64,000 nt of DNA from JABDGR01 sp964561455 (GTDB lineage Bacteria; Verrucomicrobiota; Verrucomicrobiia; Opitutales; JABDGR01), in the NCBI GenBank assembly GCA_964561455.1, contig CAZLPS010000011.1, positions 1 to 64,000 on the forward strand, given 5' to 3'. The translations under genes were made by a program, and so were the position numbers. Positions 46,159-55,274 of the stretch are shown piece by piece. The first letter of the stretch is position 1. Each line of letters opens with the position of its first letter. The notes under the pieces are model-generated. The model searched no databases. It saw only the letters and a list, made by a program, of their open reading frames with translations, and had not been told where the DNA came from.

Positions 46159-46201
46159 ATCGCGAATCAGCGCAATGGGTTAAGGGGTGCGTCCTGGTAT
46201 C

Positions 46202-46252
46202 ATCAGCGTCGGTTCGTGATCTCGAACCACGGCTGATAACGCAGCGCGTTAT
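46202..46252. promoter_or_regulatory. Paired inverted repeats upstream of the giant gene
   Basis: Two adjoining palindromes lie 44-94 bases before the giant ATG. ATCAGC (46202-46207) and GGTTCG (46211-46216) pair with CGAACC (46223-46228) and GCTGAT (46232-46237). ATAACGC (46236-46242) pairs with GCGTTAT (46246-46252) across three bases. On the minus strand they follow an AT-rich stretch (TTTAAAAAAT) that could hold a -10 region, so they may be operators or a leader hairpin. No regulator can be named. Confidence 0.35.
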
Positions 46253-46501
46253 TTTTTAAAGATTACGGGTAAAGGGTAAATTGGGGTTGGGTAAAAGCCT
46301 CGCTCAAGCATTACACGCCACCCGCCAACGGCGCGCCCGCGTCGTTTCCCATCGGGGAAAACTCGCGGGGCAGCGAAGGGGCAAAACTTACATTAATAAT
46401 ATTAATGGACACTATTACTAATCTTAATTTTGAGGGTGGGGAAAACAAGGTACACAGGCTCTCCAAGAGACTATCTGGAAGGACCTGCGTAAACGGTGTT
46501 T

Positions 46502-46665
46502 GGGATAGGTTGCTTTTAACTATCCCTAGAATAGTAAAAAATTTGTATGGTGCAACCTACTTATTCGGGCTCCCCATGCTTTCCTGGCGAGTGGAAATCG
46601 CTTCCGAAACCCCCTTTCAAAATCGCTTATCCAGCTACCCTAGAATAACGCCATATGGGATAGGT
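46502..46665. repeat. Duplicated 9-10-mers in AT-rich patch
   Basis: GGGATAGGT occurs at 46502-46510 and 46657-46665; CCCTAGAATA occurs at 46524-46533 and 46638-46647, giving the mirrored order a-b ... b-a. CTATCCC (46520-46526) can also pair with GGGATAG (46502-46508). The surroundings are clearly more AT-rich than the neighbouring genes. Purpose unknown. Confidence 0.5.
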
Positions 46666-46703
46666 CTAATATAGTTAATTAGTTTTACTAATATATCCCT
46701 TGA

Positions 46704-46833
46704 GGCTGGCTTTGAAAACTGAATAACGGCCTTGGGCGTCCTCGTTTTCCCATTGTGCGTGATTCCAGTGCCCAAACACCTGCAAAATCAGCCCAAGGCG
46801 AAATAATACCTCGTTTCCCCTTCAAAGCCAGCC
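46704..46833. repeat. Nested inverted repeat, 13 bp + 9 bp arms
   Basis: GGCTGGCTTTGAA (46704-46716) is perfectly complementary to 46821-46833. Inside it, GCCTTGGGC (46729-46737) is perfectly complementary to 46791-46799. The central loop is 53 bases. Near-direct repeats CCTCGTTTTCCC and CCTCGTTTCCCC flank the inner stem on one side each. It could be a structured RNA or a small palindromic element. Confidence 0.55.
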
Positions 46834-46960
46834 CTGAAATCGCCCTTCCCGAGCGCGAAAAAAGCACGCTTTTCCGGCCTCTCCGGCATTTTCCAAGCGG
46901 CTCATCCATTAGCAAAACTGCCGGTCATGGGCATTATCTAACGTGGATAAACTCCTGCTT

Positions 46961-46983
46961 GGTCTCGAAACCGATTCGAGACC
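46961..46983. repeat. Perfect 9-bp hairpin
   Basis: GGTCTCGAA (46961-46969) pairs perfectly with TTCGAGACC (46975-46983) around a five-base loop. It lies about 110 bases past the stop of the last operon gene. No T run follows on either strand, so it may be a 3'-UTR stabilising hairpin or a binding site rather than an intrinsic terminator. Confidence 0.45.
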
Positions 46984-47094
46984 CGAGGCTGGTACACCAA
47001 GAATATAACCTGTGCCAAAACGACCCCGATGGCCGCGATCAACAAACGCTCGGATAATCACCAGAATGGTTGGTAATGCTGCTATCACCCTTCC

Positions 47095-49389
47095 TTACAG
47101 CAATCGCCAGCGCCGGCGCAGGCAGAGTTCCAGCGCGTACGCGCCGAACGCGAGGGCAAGTACCGGCCAGCGATCCCACAACAGCGTCCGTTGCTCATTG
47201 ACGATGGTCGGTGGCGTGGGGTCCGGAACACTCCACGTGGCCGGAGTGTTTTCATCGAGCAGAAGGCCGCGAGTGGACTCGGCGACGGCACGCATCTGGT
47301 CAACCGCCGGAGGCGTTTGCGCCAGTTCGCCGCGCGGTTGCTCAATGGCATAAAGAAAAACTTTGGCGGGATCGAGGCCATCGCCAGTGGCGCGCAACTC
47401 CCATTCGCCGGAGGTTGCGGCCGTCCAAGTACAGGTCCATGGGGCATCCGGATCGCCCGACGGCTGCACGGTCAACGGCTTTGCCTCACCCAGCGGCGAG
47501 ACCGCTGTGACGTCCGGTGCCTGGGCTCCCGTTGTCCCACTCAGGCGCAAAGGCACGTCGTCACCCACTGCAACTTGAGCCGGCGCATCGGCAAATCGCA
47601 GGCCCTTTTGATGTCCCTCGCCCAGCCATAACATAAGTTGCTGCCAGAAGGTCTCGACGATGCGCGAAGTTGACGGCTCATTGAGTTTCCAATGCCAGAG
47701 TCCGTCCGTTGTTAGTATCGCCGTGCGCCCGCGCCCATAAATCTGCGTCGCCAGCAGAATATAGGGCTCATGGCTTACCGGATCCCGCTCCGTGGGATGG
47801 ACGGCAAGCACCTCCGCCCCGGGCTTGGCCCGACTCACCGGGGCATATTCGGTGAAGCGCGGCAACAGCGGTGTCTTGGTCTGGTTACCTGCTTGGGCGA
47901 AAATTGGCAGCATCAGGGCCGCCGGAGTCAGGCTGAACGGCGTCAGCGGGATGGGCGGCAAACCGACATTGGAGTTGCCATTGAAATTCAGCGTCTGCAT
48001 TTCCTGCCGGCGCAGGAGCAGTTCCCGGGCGGTTTCATCGGCGGCGTTGTACTTGAAATCCACCGGCAGCAATTCGGTGAGTGGCAATCCGGTGAATTGC
48101 GGCAAAGCCGGCAGATCGGGGCTGGTAAAAAGCAGGTCGCCGCCCCGGCGCACAAATTCCATCAGAGCGCGCTGCTGCAAGCTTGAAAGTTGGGCGGGAA
48201 ACAGGTGCGCTAGAATTACAAAATCAAAACCCTGGTATCCCTCCACCGTGTCGGGCAACCGGGTAACGCCGGTGCCGTTGCTGCGGGCAAGGGTGACTTT
48301 TAACGCCGGGTTGATCAGCGAGGTCAGGTCAAAACTGGGGTCGGTCTGCAAGGCGTCAATCAAGTACCGGAAGCCCCAGTCCAGGGCACCCTGGTAAAAA
48401 AGCACGCGAATCTTTTCGTGCGCGACGACATGGGTGGCGGTCTGCGCCGCCGCCGGCGCATCGTCCGTCGTCCCCATGCGCAGAACCAAATTTAATTCGC
48501 CCGGATCACCCGAATTTACCGTGGTTTTCCACGGCAACACGTTGTGCCCCGGGGTCAGCGTAAAAATTCCCGCCATCAGGCGCTCGTTGCCATGCCAGAG
48601 CGAGAAGGGTACCTCCTTCGCCTCTTTGCTGTACGCCTCGACGGTGCCCTCAAGGGCAAACTCACTGTCCCGGAGCGCCGTGGCCGGGGCGCGCAATTCG
48701 CGCACCCGTAGGAACGGCTGGGGCTGCAACCGGTTGGCCCCCGAAACAAAATAAAGCGATACCCCTTCCGTGAGCGCGCGTGTCACCAATTGATCCGCCC
48801 GATCAGTCGTGGTGTCCAATCCATCCGTCAGCACAACGACATGGTCCGGACGGTCTTTGGGCGCGGCGGCGAGCAGGCTCAACAAACTTTGATAAAGCCA
48901 GGTTTCCCCGGTCTCGCCGGTGCGCGTCGCCGCGGCCTCGAGGTTCGCTGCCGGGCGCAAATCTTTGGCCAGGCTGTAGTAATGCGTCTCATCGAATGCC
49001 CCCACCGCGCTGGATTCCAGATGCCGCCACGTACGCAGCGCCTCGCTCAGGCGGGACCGGCCGCGGCTGTCCTCCGTCGTCATACTGTCGGAGCGGTCCA
49101 CCACCACCGCCAGCCGGTGTTTTGCCACCGTGGCTTGCACCGCCGTCCGCTCCACCCGCACCGGATTGGCGAGGCACAGCAATAGCGTGGCCAAAAACAG
49201 CATTCGCAGTGTGATCAGGGTCAGGCGCTGCGCCCGCGTTAATGGCCGCAAGGTACGGCGGTAGCTCAGCCACGCCAGGACGAGACCCAGAAACAAGACC
49301 ACGCCGAAAACCTCCCACGCCACCTCGTCAGGCAATCCGGACAACAGCCCGCCAAATTCCCAGGTGTTGTTGGTAAGAACGTGGTTCAC
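47095..49389 (-). CDS. VWA / glutamine-amidotransferase-like membrane protein
   Basis: 764 residues. Two N-terminal membrane helices (~24-43 and ~58-78) precede a von Willebrand A domain (~92-240) with an intact metal site DRSDS and a later LTDG aspartate. A middle region (~320-560) starting KIRVLFYQGALDWGF resembles the class I glutamine amidotransferase-like domain found in such proteins; I see no convincing catalytic Cys-His pair, so it is probably structural. One more helix (~740-758) ends the chain at RRRW. Start is GTG at 49387-49389, overlapping the previous stop by four bases (GTGA), so it is translationally coupled. Last gene of the operon. Likely part of the MoxR-VWA envelope complex. 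Confidence 0.8.
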   Translation of the reverse strand: MNHVLTNNTWEFGGLLSGLPDEVAWEVFGVVLFLGLVLAWLSYRRTLRPLTRAQRLTLITLRMLFLATLLLCLANPVRVERTAVQATVAKHRLAVVVDRSDSMTTEDSRGRSRLSEALRTWRHLESSAVGAFDETHYYSLAKDLRPAANLEAAATRTGETGETWLYQSLLSLLAAAPKDRPDHVVVLTDGLDTTTDRADQLVTRALTEGVSLYFVSGANRLQPQPFLRVRELRAPATALRDSEFALEGTVEAYSKEAKEVPFSLWHGNERLMAGIFTLTPGHNVLPWKTTVNSGDPGELNLVLRMGTTDDAPAAAQTATHVVAHEKIRVLFYQGALDWGFRYLIDALQTDPSFDLTSLINPALKVTLARSNGTGVTRLPDTVEGYQGFDFVILAHLFPAQLSSLQQRALMEFVRRGGDLLFTSPDLPALPQFTGLPLTELLPVDFKYNAADETARELLLRRQEMQTLNFNGNSNVGLPPIPLTPFSLTPAALMLPIFAQAGNQTKTPLLPRFTEYAPVSRAKPGAEVLAVHPTERDPVSHEPYILLATQIYGRGRTAILTTDGLWHWKLNEPSTSRIVETFWQQLMLWLGEGHQKGLRFADAPAQVAVGDDVPLRLSGTTGAQAPDVTAVSPLGEAKPLTVQPSGDPDAPWTCTWTAATSGEWELRATGDGLDPAKVFLYAIEQPRGELAQTPPAVDQMRAVAESTRGLLLDENTPATWSVPDPTPPTIVNEQRTLLWDRWPVLALAFGAYALELCLRRRWRLL

Positions 49390-52289
49390 GGGTGCGCCGT
49401 TGATGGGGCGGGATCATGGGCCAGCGATTCAAAATAATTTGCCACCGATGGCCGGTAAGCTGGCGGGGCGTCGCTCACCTGCCCGGTCGCCAGGACTTGC
49501 GGACGCGTCGAAACGTCCGGGGCGACAATCATGCTAATCAGCGCATCAATCTGCGTGCCCATCATTCGCATAAAGGGCCCGTGCTGGGGATCATCCACCG
49601 GCGGGGGCGGCGGCGCCAGCATGGCGATCGGACCGGTGGGGGCATCATTTACCCGCTTGGCATCGCCTTGAGCAACGCTGGTCGAAATATTGCGGTTGCC
49701 CATGGCTGCGGAAAGCGCGATTTGCGCCTGGGCCAGAACATCTTCATGCAAACCGCGCAGGGTGCTTGCGCCCGCCCGATCCGCCCGGTCGAGATTCAGC
49801 CGGTCGCGGCGGAGCGCTTCGAGCGCTTGGGCGGCCAATACTTCTTGATTACCAATTGCGGTTTGCCCGTTGGCGGCGCCTTGGGCCAACGCCGTCAGCT
49901 TGTTGGCGGCATCCTGGCGGGCTTTGGCGGGGGCTACAGCACCGGCGCTGGCCAGAACTTTGAGATCGGTCTGCACCTGCGAAGCAGCAATGGCATTGGC
50001 CAAGTCCGCCAGTTGCTGTGCGCCTTGGATGGATCCTTGCTCCTGCTGCTTTGTGGCTCCATCCCGCAGGGCGTTCTCGACCTGGGCTGTGCTGGCGGCG
50101 GCGTCGGACGCAGCGGATTTGCTCGCCTCCGGCTTGGCCCCGGCAAGGTCGCCCGCGCTTTGATTCAAGGTCCGTTGAGCTGTGGCCAAAAGTGCTGCGG
50201 CGTCGGCCCGGCCGGCGGCATCCATTTTCGACACGGCATCACGCAATTCCGCGGCGGCCCGGGCGGCCGGCTCGGCCGCGGCACCGGGATCATCGGCGCT
50301 GAGCTTGCCGGCGGATTCGAGACTGGCGTCAGCGGCAGCATTTACCGCAGCCATCGCCTCCTTGGGCAATGCGCCAGCCGCTGCCAGTTGCTTAATATCA
50401 TTCGCCACTTTTCGTTGCTGTGCAGTCAAATCCGCCACCGTCGGCAGGCCGGTTTCCGATCCGGGGCTTGAGCTGGCCCCGGGGCCCGGGCTGGAAGCGG
50501 GAGGGGCAGACGATCCGGGCGCAGCCGCAAGGTTCGGGCTGACCGAGGGTTTGGACGGAGCGCCGGAGGGAGAGCTTGCCATTCCGGGTTTATTGGTTGC
50601 GCTTGGTTGCTGGCCATGTAAATCGGCCGCGGCAGCCATGCCCGCATTTGACCCGGACGAGGGGCTGGATCCCGCACCAGGCTTTGCGCCGGAACCCGGA
50701 CTGGGGGAGGAACTCGGGGATGGGGTTGTTGCAATTTGTTTTACTCCAGCAATAGGACTCGAGCTGGCGGACGACTGGGAGCGAGATTGGGAGGACGAAC
50801 TTGCGGCACTGGCCACCTTGTCGGCCAGATCAGATTGAATGCGGGCGAGTTGTTCCAACTGGCCGGCGGCCGTGGGCTCACGCGGCGGGAGCTTGAACGG
50901 TTGGTTCACTTTAAAGGGATCGGGCACCGGCGGTTTGTCGCATTCCGCCTGCGAAATCACCTTGGTATAATATTTCTCCACGGCGGTAAGTTTCGCCAAT
51001 GCGCGTCCCTGGTCCGTGCCTGCGGCATCCGGATCGGGCTTGTTCAGGGAGTTGACGGCCTCAACCATGCGTCCCTTGGCTTGCGTCAGCAAATCAATGA
51101 TGTCCCCCGGCACGCCCGCCTCCTGGGCCGTTTTGATCGCTTCGTCGGTTCGATCCGCCAGTGCCGATTGGGCGCTTCCGGCCATTTTATTGAGACTGGC
51201 CCAGTCCGGACCAGCCCGAGTGTCAGGATCTTTGGCCAAGCCAAAGGTGTCCCGCATCAGTTTAACTTCCGCCAATTTCAGCGTTGTTATGGGATTGGAG
51301 GGGTCGTCCTTCGGGGGCGGGGCCGCTGGTTTGTTGTTCGCCAGTTTGGTGTCATCCCACAACGACCGTACTTGAAGAAATTGCAGCGGCGAAGTAATCG
51401 CCGGCACGGCGGCGTCCGCCACGCCGGCCGGTGCCACCGGCTGGGCGCGCAGAAAATATGTCACCATGTCAAAGGATTGCACGTTCAACTCATCAAGGTA
51501 GAGCGAAAGCTCCACGGTTTGATGGCCGGCGGCAAGGTCCTTCGGCAGTTTAATCTCCGGGCGCGCTTCCCCATTGACGGTGACCACCAACGCCACCGAC
51601 TTGAGACCGGTCGTGGAATCCGCTTCCGCCGTCAACGGCACCTCTTCAATGGGCGCCGCCGAGGATTCGGGCGAAGGGGACACCCAGTTCAACGTCGCTG
51701 TCGGCAACTTGGCCTTGGCTGCAGCCACCTCATCCTTGGCGTCCGCATTGGCTTTGGCCTCGGCATTGGCTTCCGCAATTTTCGCCGCGTCGGCCTGCGC
51801 TGCCCTGGCCGCATACCGCGCAAAATGACTGGAGGCCAAACCATAACCCAGCAATCCGAACAAATACAATTGCAAGGCGACCAGCAGCACCAACAGGGTC
51901 ATCCCTGTCGGCCAAAGCCAGGCGGGCGGGGGCCGATGTTTGGATAGGAAGGCCTCCGTGTCCCGGCGTTGCGCTTCAGCCAATGCATCCGTGCGGTTCG
52001 CCAGTTCTGCCGCCGCCTCGACACGATTGTGTGACATCAGCCGCTCGTCCAGCGTGCAGGCCACCGTTTGCCTGGAGTAGCGGGACCGGACGCGCGCCAG
52101 CGTTGCACCCAACCCAATGAGCGCCCAACACTCGCACAACAATACAATATGTTTGTCCGTATCCTGAGGATGCCACCAATGATCAAGGATGGTCAGCAGG
52201 GCCAATCCGACGATGGCTGTCCAGATGGCGGGCATCCAGAGGGCCTGCCGGTGATGGGAACGAATCAGGGTGATGGGCGTGGCTTTCAT
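49386..52289 (-). CDS. Large three-TM helical protein of MoxR operon
   Basis: 967 residues. Three membrane helices (~15-36, ~47-66, ~122-150) are followed by an Ala-rich, charged coiled-coil stretch (~155-190). An Ig-like beta region (~200-310) and a helical segment come next, then a long Ser/Pro/Gly/Ala low-complexity linker (~490-620) and another Ala-rich helical region. Position and architecture match the large DUF4175-like partner seen in many moxR operons of Planctomycetes and Verrucomicrobia, but I cannot confirm the family from motifs. ATGA overlaps link it to both neighbours (four bases at 52286-52289, and with the next gene at 49386-49389). Probable scaffold or partner for the VWA proteins. 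Confidence 0.72.
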   Translation of the reverse strand: MKATPITLIRSHHRQALWMPAIWTAIVGLALLTILDHWWHPQDTDKHIVLLCECWALIGLGATLARVRSRYSRQTVACTLDERLMSHNRVEAAAELANRTDALAEAQRRDTEAFLSKHRPPPAWLWPTGMTLLVLLVALQLYLFGLLGYGLASSHFARYAARAAQADAAKIAEANAEAKANADAKDEVAAAKAKLPTATLNWVSPSPESSAAPIEEVPLTAEADSTTGLKSVALVVTVNGEARPEIKLPKDLAAGHQTVELSLYLDELNVQSFDMVTYFLRAQPVAPAGVADAAVPAITSPLQFLQVRSLWDDTKLANNKPAAPPPKDDPSNPITTLKLAEVKLMRDTFGLAKDPDTRAGPDWASLNKMAGSAQSALADRTDEAIKTAQEAGVPGDIIDLLTQAKGRMVEAVNSLNKPDPDAAGTDQGRALAKLTAVEKYYTKVISQAECDKPPVPDPFKVNQPFKLPPREPTAAGQLEQLARIQSDLADKVASAASSSSQSRSQSSASSSPIAGVKQIATTPSPSSSPSPGSGAKPGAGSSPSSGSNAGMAAAADLHGQQPSATNKPGMASSPSGAPSKPSVSPNLAAAPGSSAPPASSPGPGASSSPGSETGLPTVADLTAQQRKVANDIKQLAAAGALPKEAMAAVNAAADASLESAGKLSADDPGAAAEPAARAAAELRDAVSKMDAAGRADAAALLATAQRTLNQSAGDLAGAKPEASKSAASDAAASTAQVENALRDGATKQQEQGSIQGAQQLADLANAIAASQVQTDLKVLASAGAVAPAKARQDAANKLTALAQGAANGQTAIGNQEVLAAQALEALRRDRLNLDRADRAGASTLRGLHEDVLAQAQIALSAAMGNRNISTSVAQGDAKRVNDAPTGPIAMLAPPPPPVDDPQHGPFMRMMGTQIDALISMIVAPDVSTRPQVLATGQVSDAPPAYRPSVANYFESLAHDPAPSTAHP

Positions 52290-54247
52290 GGCAGTGTGCG
52301 GTTGGCGAGGATGAGTTCAAGGCCGAGTACTATCGCGGCGGCGGACATCAGCCACCACCAGATTTGACTTTTGTGATCGTCGGGCAGAATGGCGGACGCC
52401 GCCACTTCCTGGGCCGGCGACCGGGGTTCACTGGAAATGAGTTTGTTCATGTCTGATGTGCTAGGCAATGGTGAAAGATCCGATTCTTGAGGATCTAAAT
52501 TAATGGCAAACAGCCGGGTTTCGTTGTTCGCCTGATACGCGTATATGCCAGGCGCATCGGCGCTCACCGCCCCAGTTACTTTCCGTGCTTCGCTCACCCG
52601 CGGCGAGTCCACCGACTTCCACAGGCCCGGTCCAGGCACGTTAAGATGTTGGCTGACAAGGCCGGCCTGGGACAACGCCGTCGCGCTATCGCCCAACCAC
52701 ACGATGGCATGGTGGGCAAACGGTACAAACGACGACTGTAGGGGCCAATTGGCGGTGGCACGACGGTCGTCAAACCCAGTGATGAGCAGCCTTCCTGCCC
52801 CAACCCGGACTTCGGTTACCGCCACGGTATGGTCGGACCATCGGGCCAGTGGCTCAACGTCCTCGCCGGCGAGCGACCAGCCAATCCGAAACTGCGCCTC
52901 CAACAGCGGGGCGAGGCTCCGGCCCGCAAACGGCGCAAAGAGCGGATGATCCACGTCAAAATCGCGCAAATGCGTCACCTGGCCGTCCGGCTCCAGCTTG
53001 GACGGAGTCACCTTCACCCCGTGCCGGCTCAACCATTCAATTTGGTCCGTCGAACCGTCGCAAAGAATCCAGGCCGCACCCCCGGACTCCAGAAATTTAT
53101 CCAGCGCCGCGACGCCAGCACCGCGAAACGGCGCGGAGCCACGCACCACCGCTACCGATCCGGTTGGCCACATCGTGGCTGGCGGCGGGCTGATGGCCAA
53201 CTCCGGCAGATCACCGCCATGGACTGAGGCCAGAGCCCGGGCCAGAAAATCCACTTCGGTGCCGGCCTCCGCTGCCAGCAAAACCTTGCGCGAATCGTTG
53301 GGCGGAAGCACGGTATAAGCGGTGTCATCCGCGGGAAGGTCGTCCGGTTCAATAGTCGCGCGCAACGCCAAATCCCCGGTTCCCGTCGGAGCGGGATAAT
53401 CCGCCTGCACGAGGTGGAGTTCCCCGGCCGTAAGCTCAACGTCAAGTTTGCCCAGCAATTGATTTCCTGCGTAAAAACTTACGCTGCGCTGCAGCTTTTC
53501 CGGCAGATAAAGCCGTACCGTGGCGGCGAGCACCAGCCGACCTCCGGGACTGCGACTCGCGTGAAAATTGAAAATGGTCGCCTGGGTCCCCGGAAGCGGC
53601 GCGGCCGGCGCGGCCAATAGTTCCACGCCGGGCGGCAACCGGTGTTTAAAATCAACATCCGACCACGCCAAGTTTTGTTCATCACCAGCGATCAGAATTT
53701 TGCGGCGCGTGGCGGGCGTCTCATCCAGCACCGCCGCCGCCAACGCCAGTCCCGCTGCGTAATGCGAAGATTCATAGCCATCCTCCCGGGATTTCATCGC
53801 GGCACGGCCCGCCGCCAGGTCGTCGTTTAGCGGGGCCAGCCATTTTGGGGTCGGTTGCAGTTGCAGCACTCCGAGCCGGTCCCCCGGGCGCAGGGAAGCA
53901 AGCTGCTGATCGAGCCAGTCATCCACGCCTTTGCGCCGGCCAGCCGATTGCATGCTGTAGGAATTGTCCACCAGAACAATAACTGCCGCGTTGCCTTTTT
54001 CGTCCGGCTGCGGCCAGTAGGGCCGGGAAAATGCGCCAGCCACCAGCAGGATGATGGCGCAACGCGCCAGCAACGTCAGCCAGCGGCGCAGCGTCTGGCG
54101 CCGGGTGTCCCGGATCGCGAACGGCCCGAGGAATCGGAGGGTGGGAAAGGGCACCAGGTCCCGCGGCGAGCGACGCAGCAAATGCAATACAATGGGCAGA
54201 GCAATCAGCCCGCCGGCCACCAAGAATGCTGGTAGAACAAGATTCAT
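52286..54247 (-). CDS. BatA-type VWA membrane protein
   Basis: 653 residues. The N-terminus is typical of the BatA/aerotolerance family: a first helix (~4-25), then LHLLRRSPRDLVPFPTLRFL, then a second helix (~60-78). A von Willebrand A domain follows (~88-250) with the MIDAS motif DNSYS. A long beta-rich periplasmic part and a final membrane helix (~630-649) complete it. The family partners MoxR ATPases in envelope stress or complex assembly. Start ATG at 54247 overlaps the DUF58 stop (ATGA, 54244-54247). Confidence 0.85.
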   Translation of the reverse strand: MNLVLPAFLVAGGLIALPIVLHLLRRSPRDLVPFPTLRFLGPFAIRDTRRQTLRRWLTLLARCAIILLVAGAFSRPYWPQPDEKGNAAVIVLVDNSYSMQSAGRRKGVDDWLDQQLASLRPGDRLGVLQLQPTPKWLAPLNDDLAAGRAAMKSREDGYESSHYAAGLALAAAVLDETPATRRKILIAGDEQNLAWSDVDFKHRLPPGVELLAAPAAPLPGTQATIFNFHASRSPGGRLVLAATVRLYLPEKLQRSVSFYAGNQLLGKLDVELTAGELHLVQADYPAPTGTGDLALRATIEPDDLPADDTAYTVLPPNDSRKVLLAAEAGTEVDFLARALASVHGGDLPELAISPPPATMWPTGSVAVVRGSAPFRGAGVAALDKFLESGGAAWILCDGSTDQIEWLSRHGVKVTPSKLEPDGQVTHLRDFDVDHPLFAPFAGRSLAPLLEAQFRIGWSLAGEDVEPLARWSDHTVAVTEVRVGAGRLLITGFDDRRATANWPLQSSFVPFAHHAIVWLGDSATALSQAGLVSQHLNVPGPGLWKSVDSPRVSEARKVTGAVSADAPGIYAYQANNETRLFAINLDPQESDLSPLPSTSDMNKLISSEPRSPAQEVAASAILPDDHKSQIWWWLMSAAAIVLGLELILANRTLP

Positions 54248-55263
54248 TGTTGGCGAGGCAGGCGGCGCGCCAAATAGGCGCCGAGCGCTGCAACCGGGCT
54301 GCCGTCGGTGCGTTGCATCACCAAGTCAGCTTCGTGGGTTAAAAACATTTCCCCCAGCGTTCGCTGGAATTCTCCAAATCGCTGCAGATAGCCGGCTCGG
54401 ACTGATGGTGCGTCCAGCATTATGCGCTGCCCGTCTTCCAGGTCAACAAACAGCCCCATCGCTTCATCGGCGAACTCCAATTCCATCGGGTCCAGAACCT
54501 GAAAACCGATACAATCCATCCGGCGGGCGCGCAAGTAGCGCAACACCTCCCCCAGCTGTGGCAAGTCACAATAAAAATCACTGGCCACCACCAGCACGCA
54601 ACTGCGCGGCAGAATGTCCGCCAACCGCGCCAGAGCCTCGGTCAGGCGGGCCGTTCGCTTCACCGGCGGGGATTCGAGACGGGAAAAAACCGCCTGGTGG
54701 TGCGCTGACGAGGAGCGCGGCGGCATATAATCCGCCAGGCCAAAATCTCCGGCGACCCCGGTGTCGCCGACCAGCGCCAGGCCAATGGCGTCGTGCTGGC
54801 GCCGCGCGATCAACGCCACCGCCCCCAGCAGGGTCCGCGCAAAATCGGTTTTGGCCAATAAACCCGGGCGGCTGGAGTAGCCCAGGGACGCACTCTGGTC
54901 CAGGACCAGGCAGACCCGCAATTGATTCTCCTCCTCAAACCGTTTGACAAACATGCGGTCGGAACGCCCGAACAGGCGCCAGTCTATGCGGCGCAGTTCG
55001 TCTCCCGGCTGGTAGGCGCGATACTCTGCAAACTCCAGCGCCGCCCCGCGCAACGGGCTGCGGTGCTGGCCCGCCGTATGGGTGTCCACCAGGTAACGCG
55101 CCCGCATCGGCAGCGACGGCAACATCGCCAGCAGCCCCAGGTCTATGGGTGTGGGCTGCCGAATCAGCCGCGACAGCTCGTCCCGGGGCAACAAGCGCGG
55201 TGGCACCCGCCGGCTTGAGAGTGGCGGAAGCGGAGGCGGAGACACTCGACGCGGGGCGGCCAT
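54244..55263 (-). CDS. DUF58 protein
   Basis: 339 residues. The DUF58 signature is clear: YQPGDELRRIDWRLFGRSD followed by VKRFEEE, then a VWA-like strand CLVLDQSASL. DUF58 proteins almost always sit next to moxR and act with it; the biochemical role is unresolved. The N-terminal ~35 residues are Pro/Arg-rich. Start ATG at 55263 is 11 bases after the moxR stop, and the gene end overlaps the BatA-type gene. Confidence 0.9.
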   Translation of the reverse strand: MAAPRRVSPPPLPPLSSRRVPPRLLPRDELSRLIRQPTPIDLGLLAMLPSLPMRARYLVDTHTAGQHRSPLRGAALEFAEYRAYQPGDELRRIDWRLFGRSDRMFVKRFEEENQLRVCLVLDQSASLGYSSRPGLLAKTDFARTLLGAVALIARRQHDAIGLALVGDTGVAGDFGLADYMPPRSSSAHHQAVFSRLESPPVKRTARLTEALARLADILPRSCVLVVASDFYCDLPQLGEVLRYLRARRMDCIGFQVLDPMELEFADEAMGLFVDLEDGQRIMLDAPSVRAGYLQRFGEFQRTLGEMFLTHEADLVMQRTDGSPVAALGAYLARRLPRQQ

Positions 55264-55274
55264 AACACGGGTAA

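Larger units (their letters stand above)
46159..47094. other. 936-bp region without a convincing gene
   Basis: No reading frame here has credible protein features. From left to right it holds the palindromes at 46202-46252, an AT-rich patch with duplicated 9-10-mers (46390-46700), a nested inverted repeat (46704-46833), a short perfect hairpin (46961-46983), and the 3' flank of the operon. The giant gene's promoter and the operon's transcript end must both lie here. No T-tailed terminator for the operon was seen. Confidence 0.6.

Noticed and set aside
193..46158. CRISPR array or DNA-level direct repeats
   Set aside because: The repetition is at protein level with diverged codons; no short identical repeats with regular unique spacers were seen.
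46280..46330. Possible sigma-54 promoter for the giant gene on the minus strand
   Set aside because: A TGGC and a TGC are present, but the GG-to-GC spacing is 8, not 10, bases; no acceptable match.
46405..46674. Small plus-strand frame of 89 codons in the AT-rich patch
   Set aside because: No ribosome site, no recognisable motif, and it spans the duplicated words; better read as non-coding.
46688..46915. Small minus-strand frame of 75 codons over the nested palindrome
   Set aside because: Its composition follows the inverted repeat and it has no start signal or domain.
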